In this document: positions 20,246 to 30,253 of the stretch, piece after piece
How positions within the stretch are numbered: position 1 is the first letter of the stretch
Layout: the number at the start of each line of letters is the position of its first letter
Assembly (NCBI GenBank): GCA_009693715.1
Contig: SHWT01000003.1
Location: 1-47,628, forward strand
Direction: 5' to 3'
Origin: Chitinophagaceae bacterium
Lineage (GTDB): Bacteria > Bacteroidota > Bacteroidia > Chitinophagales > Chitinophagaceae
Length of the DNA: 47,628 nucleotides
Made by a program: the position numbers and the translations under genes
The notes under the pieces: generated by a model
Told to the model about the DNA's origin: nothing
The model's database searches: none
Seen by the model: the letters and a program-made list of their open reading frames with translations, nothing else

Positions 20246-22355
20246 TTTTTTGCGCAGTTGCTTTTTTCTTTTTTTCTAATGGGTCGATTGCATTTTCTTT
20301 GTTAACCTTATTTGTAGGTAATGGTTTAGATGGAGGTGTTGCTGGTAGGGTATCTATTTTTTTTAGGGTATCCATTACTGCTTTTGCAGGGGCAATTTCA
20401 GATAACATTTCCATATCCCATACATCCGCTAGTTCATCATTGTTATATTCAATCGGGGTGAGCATTTCTGTTTTGTTGTTGCGTACATACCAGCTTTTAA
20501 TAGCAGCCGGCATTAAGTCCACATTAGATAAATTTTCAGCTTTCAATTTACTTTCAGTGGTCAAAGTATCATTTAAATACTTCTCCATCATGAGCCCCGC
20601 AATAGGACCCGCCCAAGTGGAACCATAACCCGCATTCTCTACCACTACTGCTACAGCAATTGTTGGATTTTCTTTTGGGGCAAAACATACAAATAAGGAA
20701 TGATTTTTCCCGTGTGGGTTTTGGGCAGTTCCAGTTTTAGCGCAAAAATCATGTCCAGGTACTTTGATAAATGCAGCAGTACCTATTACTGTTACATCAT
20801 GCATCCCTTCTTTGATAACATCAAAATATTGTTTTGGAATTTTAGTTACTTCAATTTTAGATCTATATTTTTCAAGCATCACCTTATCTTCTTCATCTTC
20901 GTTTTCGATACTATCCACAAAATGCGGTGTGTAATAAAATCCTGAATTCGCAAGGTATGCCATTGCATTGGCTAATTGAAGTGGGGTAGCTGTCATTCGG
21001 TCCTGTCCAATACCCAAGGTTAGCATGTAACAGCTGTTCCAATATTTGGCACCACCAAAATCTCGGCTGTATTGTGCAGTATCTGGGATGTTAGCCCTGT
21101 TTTCACTTGGCAAATCAACGCCTAACTTTCTTCCAAGGCCAAATGCATTCAGATATTCTTTCCATTTTAAATATCCTTTTTTTGCATTGTGGTATTTCGG
21201 ATCATCAATTGCCATTCTAAATACTTGTAAAAAATAAGAGTTACAAGAATAAGCTAATGCTAGTTGTAAATTAGCTGCATGACCAGGATTGTGGTGTTCA
21301 CATTTACGCGGATCGCCGCATGCACCATAAGAACCACGGCAATTATATCCATAAGCGGGCGTAATTAAACCTAGGTCTAATGCAATCAAAGCACCCAACG
21401 GCTTAAAGGTAGACCCTGGCGGATATTGTCCTTTAATCGCTCGGTTGTAAATTGGACGCGCGGTATCTAGCAATAATCTACCAATTGTCTTACGACGTTG
21501 GTTCCCTGTTAATAAATTTGGATTATACCCAGGGCTTGAAGCCATGGCAATAATGCCACCTGTTTTTGGATTGATGGCGACAGCGCTGCCAATTTTATGT
21601 TGTAATAATTTTTCGGCTAATTGCTGTACTTCCACATCCATGCTGGTGAAAATATTCCTACCTGCAATAGCTAGGGTATCATAAATACCTTTTTCATAGG
21701 CACCTTGAATTTTTCCTTTATTGTCTCGTAAAAATCGCGTTACGCCTCTTTGTCCCATTAAAATTGGCTCATAAAATCGCTCTAGTCCTGTCATGCCTGC
21801 ATAATCACCCATTTCATATCCTTCTGCAGCATGTTTTTGTAAAAAGTTTACATCTACTTCGGCGACATATCCTAAAACATGTGCTGCTGTATTATAAGGG
21901 TAGGATCGGATGCTACGTTCAGATAAAGTAAAACCTGGAAAGCGATATAAGTTTTCATTTAATTGCGCATAGGTTTCGGCAGATAAAAAAGCTTCAAAAG
22001 TACTTGCCTTTACCCTTGTATTTTTTATGATCGCTTCAATAATTCTTTTTGAATAGGTTGCTTTGTCAATATTTAAAATTTGGCAAAGCATATTGGTGTC
22101 TACGCCCTTTGCTTCATTGGGGATGACTGCCAAGTCATAACTAATCGTATTTTCTAGTAATGCTTTTTTTCGACGATCGTAAATGATGCCGCGATCTGGG
22201 TAAATAATTTTTCTATAAATCGCATTATTATCAGCCGCTAATTTATATTTCGATGAAAAAATTTGTACGCTAATGAGTTGCGCAATAAGAATGGTAAAAA
22301 TGATACCAATAATAATTTGAATAATACCACCCCTGTTTTGATTATATACGGACAT
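20232..22355 (-). CDS. mrdA: Penicillin-binding protein 2 (transpeptidase)
   Basis: 707 aa; YPDRGIIYDRR, GQYPPGSTFKPLGAL (SxxK), YSCNSYF (SxN), CAKTGTAQNPHG (KTG). Confidence 0.95.
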   Translation of the reverse strand: MSVYNQNRGGIIQIIIGIIFTILIAQLISVQIFSSKYKLAADNNAIYRKIIYPDRGIIYDRRKKALLENTISYDLAVIPNEAKGVDTNMLCQILNIDKATYSKRIIEAIIKNTRVKASTFEAFLSAETYAQLNENLYRFPGFTLSERSIRSYPYNTAAHVLGYVAEVDVNFLQKHAAEGYEMGDYAGMTGLERFYEPILMGQRGVTRFLRDNKGKIQGAYEKGIYDTLAIAGRNIFTSMDVEVQQLAEKLLQHKIGSAVAINPKTGGIIAMASSPGYNPNLLTGNQRRKTIGRLLLDTARPIYNRAIKGQYPPGSTFKPLGALIALDLGLITPAYGYNCRGSYGACGDPRKCEHHNPGHAANLQLALAYSCNSYFLQVFRMAIDDPKYHNAKKGYLKWKEYLNAFGLGRKLGVDLPSENRANIPDTAQYSRDFGGAKYWNSCYMLTLGIGQDRMTATPLQLANAMAYLANSGFYYTPHFVDSIENEDEEDKVMLEKYRSKIEVTKIPKQYFDVIKEGMHDVTVIGTAAFIKVPGHDFCAKTGTAQNPHGKNHSLFVCFAPKENPTIAVAVVVENAGYGSTWAGPIAGLMMEKYLNDTLTTESKLKAENLSNVDLMPAAIKSWYVRNNKTEMLTPIEYNNDELADVWDMEMLSEIAPAKAVMDTLKKIDTLPATPPSKPLPTNKVNKENAIDPLEKKKKATAQKNGKL

Positions 22356-22358
22356 GTA

Positions 22359-22880
22359 TTATCTTTTTAGCTTTCGGCGATTCATGATTAGTTCAACTAA
22401 AAAAATCAAAACAACACTCATGGTGCTTGTGGCTATTACTTTGCCTAAAAAGTATCCGAAGCTTCCAAATTGCATCCATTCTAACAGTACCAGATAAAAA
22501 TGATGAATAAAAGTTAATACAAATACATAAAATAAATACGGCCCCCATCCCATCGTGCCAATGCTAGGTTCTTTATTCACTTCCTCTGAGGCTTCTTGTG
22601 CTAATAATAAATTCAGTATGCTTGGACGTACATATGCCATGAGCCCGCAAGCTGCAGCATGTAAGCCTGGCGTGTTTGAAAACAAATCCAAAATAAATCC
22701 AATCAAAAAGCCTAAAAAGGTAATGGACAATCTACTTGTGCCAAAGGGTAACCATAAAATAAATAAAAAATATAAGTAGGGTGTGATGAATTGATGAATC
22801 GGGGGTACTTCCTTTAGGACCACTACTTGAATGAGTAGCAATAATATAAAACGAATACTATTTTTAATTAAACTATTCAT
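22359..22880 (-). CDS. mreD: Rod-shape-determining protein MreD
   Basis: 173 aa hydrophobic protein between mreC and mrdA; GFILDLFSNTPGLHAAACGLMAYVRP. Confidence 0.85.
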   Translation of the reverse strand: MNSLIKNSIRFILLLLIQVVVLKEVPPIHQFITPYLYFLFILWLPFGTSRLSITFLGFLIGFILDLFSNTPGLHAAACGLMAYVRPSILNLLLAQEASEEVNKEPSIGTMGWGPYLFYVFVLTFIHHFYLVLLEWMQFGSFGYFLGKVIATSTMSVVLIFLVELIMNRRKLKR

Positions 22881-23727
22881 TGGGCATTTTATTTGTTTCC
22901 AAATTTAATTGCTCATTCATCCTTTTATTTTCAACCAGGTATATAAACTCTAAATTGTAAAAGTTGGTAGCCGACTTTAATTCTAGGGTCAAAAAATTAC
23001 TTGCTGGATCAACCACCACTTTTGTAACCCGGCCAAGCATTAATTGCGCAGGGAAGCTTGCTGAATAAGGACTGGTTAAAACAGAATCTCCTATTTTAGG
23101 CGCTGCACTTTTTGAAATATTTTTTAAAATCAAAATATCAGGATTGCTTCCATCCCATTCAACCGTTCCCGCCACCTTATCCCGTTTTAGCATGGCACTC
23201 ACTTTGCTGTTGCGATGAAGCAAGCTCATAATCTTGCTGTAATTATCATTCACTTCAATCACAATACCCACAATACTTCCGTCAGGGCTAATGGCAGCCA
23301 TATCTTTTTTTACGCCTTGCAATGCACCACGTTCAATAGTAATATAATTTTTTTGCAGTGTAAATGTATTGCCTACCACTTTTGCTGGGTAGTAATAGAA
23401 CTTTCTTGTTTTTTCAAGACTATCCTTGCGCAATATCAACGTGCCCAATTTTTTTGTCGTATCTAATGGGACAAAGTTTTGCGCTAATTGATTACGAAGC
23501 GCTACATTTTCAGCAGTCAATAAAGTGTTCGTTTTTTTTAATCTGAAAAAATATGACCAATTATTATATCTGTTATTGATATCGCCAATCACTTGATTGG
23601 TCATACCACCAAAAAATGTTTGGTGTGATTTGCTATAGGACGACAAGGTCACTAATGACACAATTTGTAGCATCAAAAAAATAAAGAAAGTAAAGTTTTG
23701 TCTTATGAACCCAATGATATTCTTCAA
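22873..23727 (-). CDS. mreC: Rod-shape-determining protein MreC
   Basis: 284 aa; N-terminal TM, coiled coil, PAKVVGNTFTLQKNYITIERGALQGVKKDMAAISPDGSIVGIV. Confidence 0.93.
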   Translation of the reverse strand: MKNIIGFIRQNFTFFIFLMLQIVSLVTLSSYSKSHQTFFGGMTNQVIGDINNRYNNWSYFFRLKKTNTLLTAENVALRNQLAQNFVPLDTTKKLGTLILRKDSLEKTRKFYYYPAKVVGNTFTLQKNYITIERGALQGVKKDMAAISPDGSIVGIVIEVNDNYSKIMSLLHRNSKVSAMLKRDKVAGTVEWDGSNPDILILKNISKSAAPKIGDSVLTSPYSASFPAQLMLGRVTKVVVDPASNFLTLELKSATNFYNLEFIYLVENKRMNEQLNLETNKMPNE

Positions 23728-23765
23728 TGGTGATCGCCTTTATAAAAGTTGATTAAATAAATCTT

Positions 23766-24791
23766 TTATCTCATGATGAAGGGGAATCGTTGGTAGTTTT
23801 TCAATGCAATTCCTGTTCCACGCACCACGCTTTTAAGTGGATCTTCCGCAATGTGTACAGGTAATTTAATTTTTGAACTCAAACGCTTATCCAACCCACG
23901 TAATAATGCACCACCGCCAGTTAAATACAAACCGCGACGATAAATATCTGCAGCTAATTCAGGAGGTGTTGTTTCCAATGCCTTCAAAATTGCTTCTTCT
24001 ATTTTGAAAATACTTTTATCTAAAGCTTCCGCAACTTCTTGGTAGCTTACCATAATTTGTTTTGGTATACCTGTTACTAAATCACGCCCATTTACGGGCA
24101 TATCATCTGGCGGATTATCTAAATCTTTTAATGCAGCACCTACATGAATTTTAATTTGTTCTGCAGTACGCTCGCCAATTAATAAACTATGATATCTTCT
24201 TAGTGATTCCATAATATCTGCAGTAAATTCATCACCTCCAATACGAATACTTTGATCACAAACTATTCCTGCTAATGCAATAACTGTAATCCCAGTAGTA
24301 CCACCTCCAATATCAATAATCATATTCCCAACAGGCTCTTCCACATCAATACCAATTCCTAAAGCTGCAGCCATCGGTTCGTGAATCATATAAACTTCCT
24401 TCGCACCTGCTTGTTCTGCACTATCACGTACGGCTCTTTTTTCAACCTCGGTAATGGAAGATGGAATACAAATAACCATTCTCCAACTGGGAGGAAACAA
24501 AGGCTTCTTTGGATAAATCATTTTCATCAACTCGCGAATCATTAATTCAGCAGCGTTGAAGTCGGCAATGACGCCATCTTTTAATGGACGAATTGTTTTT
24601 ATACTTTCATGCGTTTTTTCATGCATCAGTAATGCTTTTTTACCTACGCCTAAAACTTCCTTCATATTATTTCTGTTCAAAGCAATAATAGAAGGTTCAT
24701 TCACGACAACTTCATCATTGTGAATGATAAGGGTGTTAGCAGTACCTAAGTCCATTGCTATTTCCTGTGTAAAAAAGTTAAATATGCCCAT
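23766..24791 (-). CDS. mreB: Rod-shape-determining actin homologue MreB
   Basis: 341 aa; AMDLGTANTLIIHNDEVVVNEPSIIAL, EPMAAALGIGIDVEEPVGNMIIDIGGGTTGITVI. Confidence 0.98.
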   Translation of the reverse strand: MGIFNFFTQEIAMDLGTANTLIIHNDEVVVNEPSIIALNRNNMKEVLGVGKKALLMHEKTHESIKTIRPLKDGVIADFNAAELMIRELMKMIYPKKPLFPPSWRMVICIPSSITEVEKRAVRDSAEQAGAKEVYMIHEPMAAALGIGIDVEEPVGNMIIDIGGGTTGITVIALAGIVCDQSIRIGGDEFTADIMESLRRYHSLLIGERTAEQIKIHVGAALKDLDNPPDDMPVNGRDLVTGIPKQIMVSYQEVAEALDKSIFKIEEAILKALETTPPELAADIYRRGLYLTGGGALLRGLDKRLSSKIKLPVHIAEDPLKSVVRGTGIALKNYQRFPFIMR

Positions 24792-24901
24792 TGTAAATCG
24801 TTATTTGAATAATACTAGGTGAATGTAGCAAAATTGAACTAAAATTGCCGAAATACAAAGCTTTTTACAAATGAATCAGAAAAGAATTTCCTAGTAAAAA
24901 T

Positions 24902-26185
24902 TTATGGAAATTCAAACCCAATATCTTTTCTGAAATACATGCCTTCAAAATGGATCATTGACAATCCATTTTTTGCTTTTGAAACAGCGTCTTGTAAGTT
25001 TATTCCTTTTGCAGTAACTGTTAAAACGCGACCACCACTTGTCACAACCGCATTCTCGTGAAAGCTAGTGCCTGCTTGAAATACATGCATATCGGGTATC
25101 GCCTTTGCTTGTTCAATACCCGTAATGATAAAATTATTTTTGTAAGCGCCAGGATAACCTCCACTTACTGCCATAACGGTTGCGAAACTTGCATTATGGT
25201 ATTCAATATTGACATCTTCTAAAGTGCCATTGTCTGCTGCTGCTAATAAGCTCACTAAATCGGTTTGTAATCGGGGTAGAATTACTTCCGTTTCAGGGTC
25301 CCCTAATCGGCAATTATATTCTATAACATAGGGCTCACCTCCTTGATTCATCAGCCCAAAGAAAACGAAACCCTTATAGGTCATACCTTCTTGGTGAATC
25401 CCATGAATGGTGGGTTTTACAATTCGCTCCTCCACTTTGTGCATGAAGGCATCATCCATAAATGGGACTGGGGTTACGCAACCCATTCCGCCCGTATTAA
25501 GTCCTGTATCTCCTTCCCCTATTCGTTTGTAGTCCTTGGCATGCCCTATAATTTTATAATTTCTCCCATCCGTTAGTGCAAAAACACTCACTTCAATTCC
25601 AGTCAAAAATTCTTCAATCACTACTTTTGAGCTGGCATCTCCAAATTGTTTGTTGAGGATCATCTCCTCAAAGCTATCCATGGCCTCCTTGTGTGTAAAC
25701 GCAATAATGACGCCCTTTCCAGCAGCCAATCCATCTGCTTTTAGCACTATTGGTAAAGTATGCTTGGCAATGTATTCCTTACCTTGTTCATAGTTTTCAA
25801 CTGTAAATTCTGCATAGCCTGCAGTAGGAATTTGGTGCCTTTGCATGAAGTGCTTACTAAAAGCTTTACTTCCTTCCAATTGAGCGGCTTTGGCACTTGG
25901 CCCAATGACATTAATATGTTGGGTGGCAGCATCATCTGCAAAAAAATCATAAATCCCTTTCACCAAGGGGTCTTCTGGACCCACGATAATCATTTCAATA
26001 TTATTGGAAAGCGCTGCAGTTTTTAAAGCATCAAAATCACCCACATTAATGGGCAAATTGGTGCCAAATAAGGCAGTACCTGGGTTTCCAGGGGCGATGA
26101 ATAGTTGGTCACATTGGTGACTACTTGCTATTTTCCAAGCCAAAGCATGTTCTCTACCACCTGCACCAATTAATAATATGTTCAT
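24902..26185 (-). CDS. purD: Phosphoribosylamine--glycine ligase
   Basis: 427 aa; MNILLIGAGGREHALAWKI, VVIEEFLTGIEVSVFALTDG, GLNTGGMGCVTPVPF, EYNCRLGDPETEVILPRL. Confidence 0.97.
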   Translation of the reverse strand: MNILLIGAGGREHALAWKIASSHQCDQLFIAPGNPGTALFGTNLPINVGDFDALKTAALSNNIEMIIVGPEDPLVKGIYDFFADDAATQHINVIGPSAKAAQLEGSKAFSKHFMQRHQIPTAGYAEFTVENYEQGKEYIAKHTLPIVLKADGLAAGKGVIIAFTHKEAMDSFEEMILNKQFGDASSKVVIEEFLTGIEVSVFALTDGRNYKIIGHAKDYKRIGEGDTGLNTGGMGCVTPVPFMDDAFMHKVEERIVKPTIHGIHQEGMTYKGFVFFGLMNQGGEPYVIEYNCRLGDPETEVILPRLQTDLVSLLAAADNGTLEDVNIEYHNASFATVMAVSGGYPGAYKNNFIITGIEQAKAIPDMHVFQAGTSFHENAVVTSGGRVLTVTAKGINLQDAVSKAKNGLSMIHFEGMYFRKDIGFEFP

Positions 26186-26265
26186 AATTCGTTTGATTAC
26201 ACCACGAAAGTAAAATTTATTGAAGGGATTTTATTAATTTGAGGCAATTAAATAAAAAACTGCTT

Positions 26266-27762
26266 ATGTCAACTGCTTCGCTAAAACATCCAAAAGGTTT
26301 ATATGTCTTATTCGCTACTGAAATGTGGGAACGATTTAACTACTATGGCATGCGTGCTATTTTGGTTTTGTTTTTAACCAAGGCATTGCTTTTTGACAAA
26401 GTTTTTGCCTCTCAAGTGTATGGTAGTTATACGGGCTTGATTTATTTAACGCCATTGTTAGGGGGTTATATCGCCGATAGATATTGGGGGAATAACCGTT
26501 CCATCATTGCAGGCGGCTTGGTGATGGCCATTGGTGAATTTATACTTTTTGGTTGCGGAACATTTTACCAAAATGCAGATTTATCAGCCATCTTATTCTA
26601 CTCAGGCTTGGGTTGTATGATTGCAGGTAATGGTTTTTTTAAACCGAATATCTCAAGTTTGGTAGGTCAATTGTATCCGAAAGGGGATAAAAGAATAGAT
26701 TCGGCCTATACTATATTTTATATGGGTATTAATACCGGTGGTGCATTGGGTCCATTTGTTTGTGGTTTTTTTGGAGATACTGGAAATCCGGCTGATTTTA
26801 AATGGGCGTTTTTCGCAGGGGGTATTGCTATGTTAATTAGTGTTGTTACACAATTATTATTTCAGAAAAAATATTTAAAAGATCCAGAGGGCAATGCCCT
26901 AGGAGAGGCGCCAGCCGATGCACCAAAATGGTTTCAAAAAATTCCAGTGATGGTGGGCTTTTTATTTTTGTTATCATTAGTGACTATTACCCTTGTATAT
27001 ATTGATGTTAAAGTAGTGAGTTATTTATTTTACTTGTTATTGGGCTGTATTACTTTAATTGCATTTATTGTTTTTTCAGATAAAACTTTAAGCGGCATTG
27101 AAAAACAAAAGGTGTTGGTCATTTTTGTGGTTTCCTTTTTTGTTATTTTCTTTTGGAGTGCATTTGAACAAGCAGGTGCTAGTTTAACTTTTTTTGCAGA
27201 AGAGCAAACCAATCGTGATTTAGGTTTCTTTACTGTTCCCTCAAGTTTCTTTCAATCATTGAATTCAATTTTTGTAGTCAGTTTTGCGCCTTTATTTGCT
27301 TGGTTATGGGTGAAACTAGGAAAGCATGAACCTGCTTCACCTTATAAAATGGCAGCTGGTTTAATGTTGTTGGCCTTGGGTTATTTATGGATTGCCACTG
27401 GCATGAGTGGCGTGGGTACCGGTATCAAAGTAAGTATGATATGGTTAATAGGCATGTATATGCTTCACACTTTTGGGGAGCTTTGTTTGTCACCGATTGG
27501 ATTATCCTTAGTGAATAAATTAGCGCCATTGAAGTTTGGCTCTTTGCTAATGGCAGTGTGGTTTACAGCCAATGCCTTCGCCAATAAATTAGCAGGTGTA
27601 TTTAGCGCATTGTATCCTGAAAATGGAAAAACAACATCCTTTATTGGTTATCAAATCACCAACCTACACGAATTCTTTATGTTTTTTGTTGGGATGGCCG
27701 GTGTTGCCTCCATCATATTATTCTTCCTGTCAAAAAAGTTAAAAAACTTAATGGAGCAATAG
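26266..27762 (+). CDS. Proton-dependent oligopeptide transporter (POT/PTR family MFS)
   Basis: FATEMWERFNYYGMRAILVLFL, GGYIADRYWGNNRSI, GNGFFKPNISSLVGQLY, FYMGINTGGALGP. ATG at 26266 preferred over TTG at 26239. Confidence 0.93.
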   Translation: MSTASLKHPKGLYVLFATEMWERFNYYGMRAILVLFLTKALLFDKVFASQVYGSYTGLIYLTPLLGGYIADRYWGNNRSIIAGGLVMAIGEFILFGCGTFYQNADLSAILFYSGLGCMIAGNGFFKPNISSLVGQLYPKGDKRIDSAYTIFYMGINTGGALGPFVCGFFGDTGNPADFKWAFFAGGIAMLISVVTQLLFQKKYLKDPEGNALGEAPADAPKWFQKIPVMVGFLFLLSLVTITLVYIDVKVVSYLFYLLLGCITLIAFIVFSDKTLSGIEKQKVLVIFVVSFFVIFFWSAFEQAGASLTFFAEEQTNRDLGFFTVPSSFFQSLNSIFVVSFAPLFAWLWVKLGKHEPASPYKMAAGLMLLALGYLWIATGMSGVGTGIKVSMIWLIGMYMLHTFGELCLSPIGLSLVNKLAPLKFGSLLMAVWFTANAFANKLAGVFSALYPENGKTTSFIGYQITNLHEFFMFFVGMAGVASIILFFLSKKLKNLMEQ

Positions 27763-27783
27763 CTGCTTCCTATAACTACTTTT

Positions 27784-27812
27784 AAAGCCACGATTTTGTC
27801 GTGGCTTTTTTA
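27784..27812 (+). terminator. Intrinsic terminator of the POT transporter gene
   Basis: Perfect 10-bp stem aaagccacga/tcgtggcttt, 5-nt loop, T-run. Confidence 0.85.
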
Positions 27813-27816
27813 TACA

Positions 27817-28001
27817 ACCCATTTTGATGAGCAACATCCTATCGCTCTCCGCTGTGAATGACGCTAAAAACAACATTATTCATCTAAAAATTGCGAACTC
27901 GCTTCGCTCAAACACACAATTTTTTTACGATGTATAATGTTATTTTCTTTACGCTATTCACAAATGTTCGCGACTAGAATATTGCTCATCAAAATTTGGG
28001 T
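27817..28001. repeat. Imperfect palindromic intergenic element 1 (~185 bp)
   Basis: Outer arms acccattttgatgagcaacat / atattgctcatcaaaatttgggt; middle arms tgtgaatgacgctaaaaacaacattattcat / atgtataatgttattttctttacgctattcaca; core aaaaattgcgaactcgcttcgctcaaacacacaattttt. Confidence 0.7.
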
Positions 28002-28175
28002 GGAATAAATGTTTTAGATCTGAACATTGAGCCATAGCGTTAATAAAAATTGTAAAATCGAACGTACAAAACTTAGCTGTTTGAGCACGCAGTGCGAGTT
28101 CTAAGTTTTAGTTTGATTTTATTATTTTTTAGCGTCATGGCGAGCTGAGAAGAGATAAAATTTTTATCCCAACCC
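27998..28175. repeat. Imperfect palindromic intergenic element 2 (~178 bp), related to element 1
   Basis: Outer arms tggaataaatgttttagatct / agagataaaatttttatccca; ccatagcgtt / agcgtcatgg; core tgtttgagcacgcagtgcgagttctaag. Shares TGTTTGAGC, GCGAGTTC and TTTTTAGCGTCAT with the reverse complement of element 1. Confidence 0.65.
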
Positions 28176-28225
28176 TAATGGGTCTTTAAATAAATAGATC
28201 AATCAAACAAAAGTGAAGCATTAAA

Positions 28226-30163
28226 TTATAACACCCCTTTTACGATCTCATCCACCACTGCAGGATCTAAAAGTGTTGAAGTGTCTCCTAAACTTTTCAA
28301 TTCACCTTCGGCAATTTTGCGCAGTATGCGACGCATAATTTTTCCGGAACGTGTTTTAGGCAAACCTGATACAAATTGTATTTTATCTGGCTTTGCAATG
28401 GGGCCAATAATTCTCGTCACTGTTTGCAAAATATCCTTGCGAATTATATCAGCTGTGCCATGCGTATCTTGTCCATGTGATCCTGTATAAATGACGTAAG
28501 CGTAAATTCCTTGTCCTTTTATATCATGCGGGTAACCCACTACAGCGCTTTCTACAACACCGGCGTGCATATTAATTGCATTCTCCACTTCGGCAGTACC
28601 AATTCGGTGACCACTTACATTGAGTACATCATCCACACGACCTGTGATTCTAATTTGGCCTTGTTCGTTTTTTAATGCACCGTCTCCTGTGAAATATAAA
28701 TTTTCATAAGTAGCAAAATAATTCGTTCTGCATCTTTCATGATCGCCATAAGTGGTTCTCAAAGTGGCAGGCCAAGGTTGTGTAATACATAAATTACCAC
28801 GGTACAAGCCATCTTCCAACGTAGTAACTTCCGCTCCTTTGTCATCCACTAAAATTGTTTTTACACCTGGCATTGGATAGGTGGCCCAGCCTGGTTTTCC
28901 TGGGGTAATGCCTGCCATATTGGAAATCATTATACCACCAGTTTCTGTTTGCCACCAAGTGTCAACAATAGGACATTTTTTCTTTCCGATATGTTCATCA
29001 TACCAATGCCATGCTTCCTCGTTGATGGGTTCGCCAACGGTGCCTAATACTTTCAAACTACTTAAATCATGCCCTTGCACTGGCCCTAATCCAAATCCCA
29101 TTAAGGAACGAATTGCAGTAGGAGCGGTATATAAAATGTTTACTTTGAACTTATCGATGATGTCCCAGAACCTTCCAGCATCTGGGAAAGTAGGGATGCC
29201 TTCAAACATTAAAGAAGTACCCCCTGCACTCAATGGCGCATATACAATATAGCTATGTCCTGTAATCCATCCAATATCAGCGGTACAAAAAAAGACATCA
29301 TTGGGTTGGTATTGAAAAACATTTACAAAAGTATAGTTGGTATATACCATATATCCAGCAACACTATGAACCACGCCTTTTGGTTTTCCAGTAGAACCGG
29401 AAGTGTATAAAATAAATAAAGGATCTTCTGCATCCATTTCGGCAGCAGCAACATGAGTGATTCCTTGTGATTCTACTTTTTTAATTTCATCCTCCCACCA
29501 AACATCACGACCTTTTAACATGGATACTGCTGTTCGGGTACGTGTGCAAACAATAACGCGTTTCATTGTTTTATTTCCGATCAAGGCATCATCAATGATC
29601 GACTTTAATGGAATATCTTTTGCACCACGATAAGCGCCATCGCAGGTAATAATAAATTCAGCTTGTGCATCTTCTAATCTGTCTGCAATACTTTGTGCTG
29701 AGAATCCACCAAAAATAACACTATGAATGGCACCGATACGCGCGCAAGCTAATACAGCAATAGCGAGCTCTGGAATCATACCCATGTAAATACAAACACG
29801 GTCTCCTTTTTGTACATCATTATTAATGAGCACTTGCGCAAACTGACACACTTTTAAATGTAGTTGATTGTAGGTAATAATGCGATGATGTTCATTAGGA
29901 TCATTGGGTTCCCAAATGATCGCAGGGGTATCGCCTTTTTTTTCAAGGTGTCGATCAATGCAATTTTCAGTAATATTTAATTTTCCACCTTTAAACCATT
30001 CAATTTTTGGGTCCTTAAAATTCCATTCTAGAACGGTATCCCATTTTTTTCGCCATGTGAAATTCTCGGCAATAGCACCCCAAAATTTTTCCGGTTCGGC
30101 AATACTTTTTTTATATGCTTCATGGTAGTCGTCTAAATTTTTAATTTGGTAAGGGTAGCTCAT
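28226..30163 (-). CDS. acs: Acetyl-CoA synthetase (AMP-forming)
   Basis: 645 aa; EDPLFILYTSGSTGKPKGVVHS, WWQTETGGIMI, GALKNEQGQIRITGRVDDVLNVSGHRIGTAEVE, LPKTRSGKIMRRILRK. Confidence 0.97.
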   Translation of the reverse strand: MSYPYQIKNLDDYHEAYKKSIAEPEKFWGAIAENFTWRKKWDTVLEWNFKDPKIEWFKGGKLNITENCIDRHLEKKGDTPAIIWEPNDPNEHHRIITYNQLHLKVCQFAQVLINNDVQKGDRVCIYMGMIPELAIAVLACARIGAIHSVIFGGFSAQSIADRLEDAQAEFIITCDGAYRGAKDIPLKSIIDDALIGNKTMKRVIVCTRTRTAVSMLKGRDVWWEDEIKKVESQGITHVAAAEMDAEDPLFILYTSGSTGKPKGVVHSVAGYMVYTNYTFVNVFQYQPNDVFFCTADIGWITGHSYIVYAPLSAGGTSLMFEGIPTFPDAGRFWDIIDKFKVNILYTAPTAIRSLMGFGLGPVQGHDLSSLKVLGTVGEPINEEAWHWYDEHIGKKKCPIVDTWWQTETGGIMISNMAGITPGKPGWATYPMPGVKTILVDDKGAEVTTLEDGLYRGNLCITQPWPATLRTTYGDHERCRTNYFATYENLYFTGDGALKNEQGQIRITGRVDDVLNVSGHRIGTAEVENAINMHAGVVESAVVGYPHDIKGQGIYAYVIYTGSHGQDTHGTADIIRKDILQTVTRIIGPIAKPDKIQFVSGLPKTRSGKIMRRILRKIAEGELKSLGDTSTLLDPAVVDEIVKGVL

Positions 30164-30253
30164 AGCGAATCGTTGAATAAATAATGATACCCAAATTTAC
30201 ATTTTTCAGTTTAAATTATTAACTTGAATATTCACTTGAAAACAACTTAATTT

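Noticed and set aside
26239-26265. TTG start giving N-terminal MRQLNKKLL on the POT transporter
   Set aside because: ATG at 26266 gives the family-typical N-terminus; the extension lies in the likely leader.
27901-27990. Possible CRISPR-like or tandem repeat in the acs-POT spacer
   Set aside because: Only two diverged, palindromic copies in opposite orientation, no regular spacer length and no cas genes.
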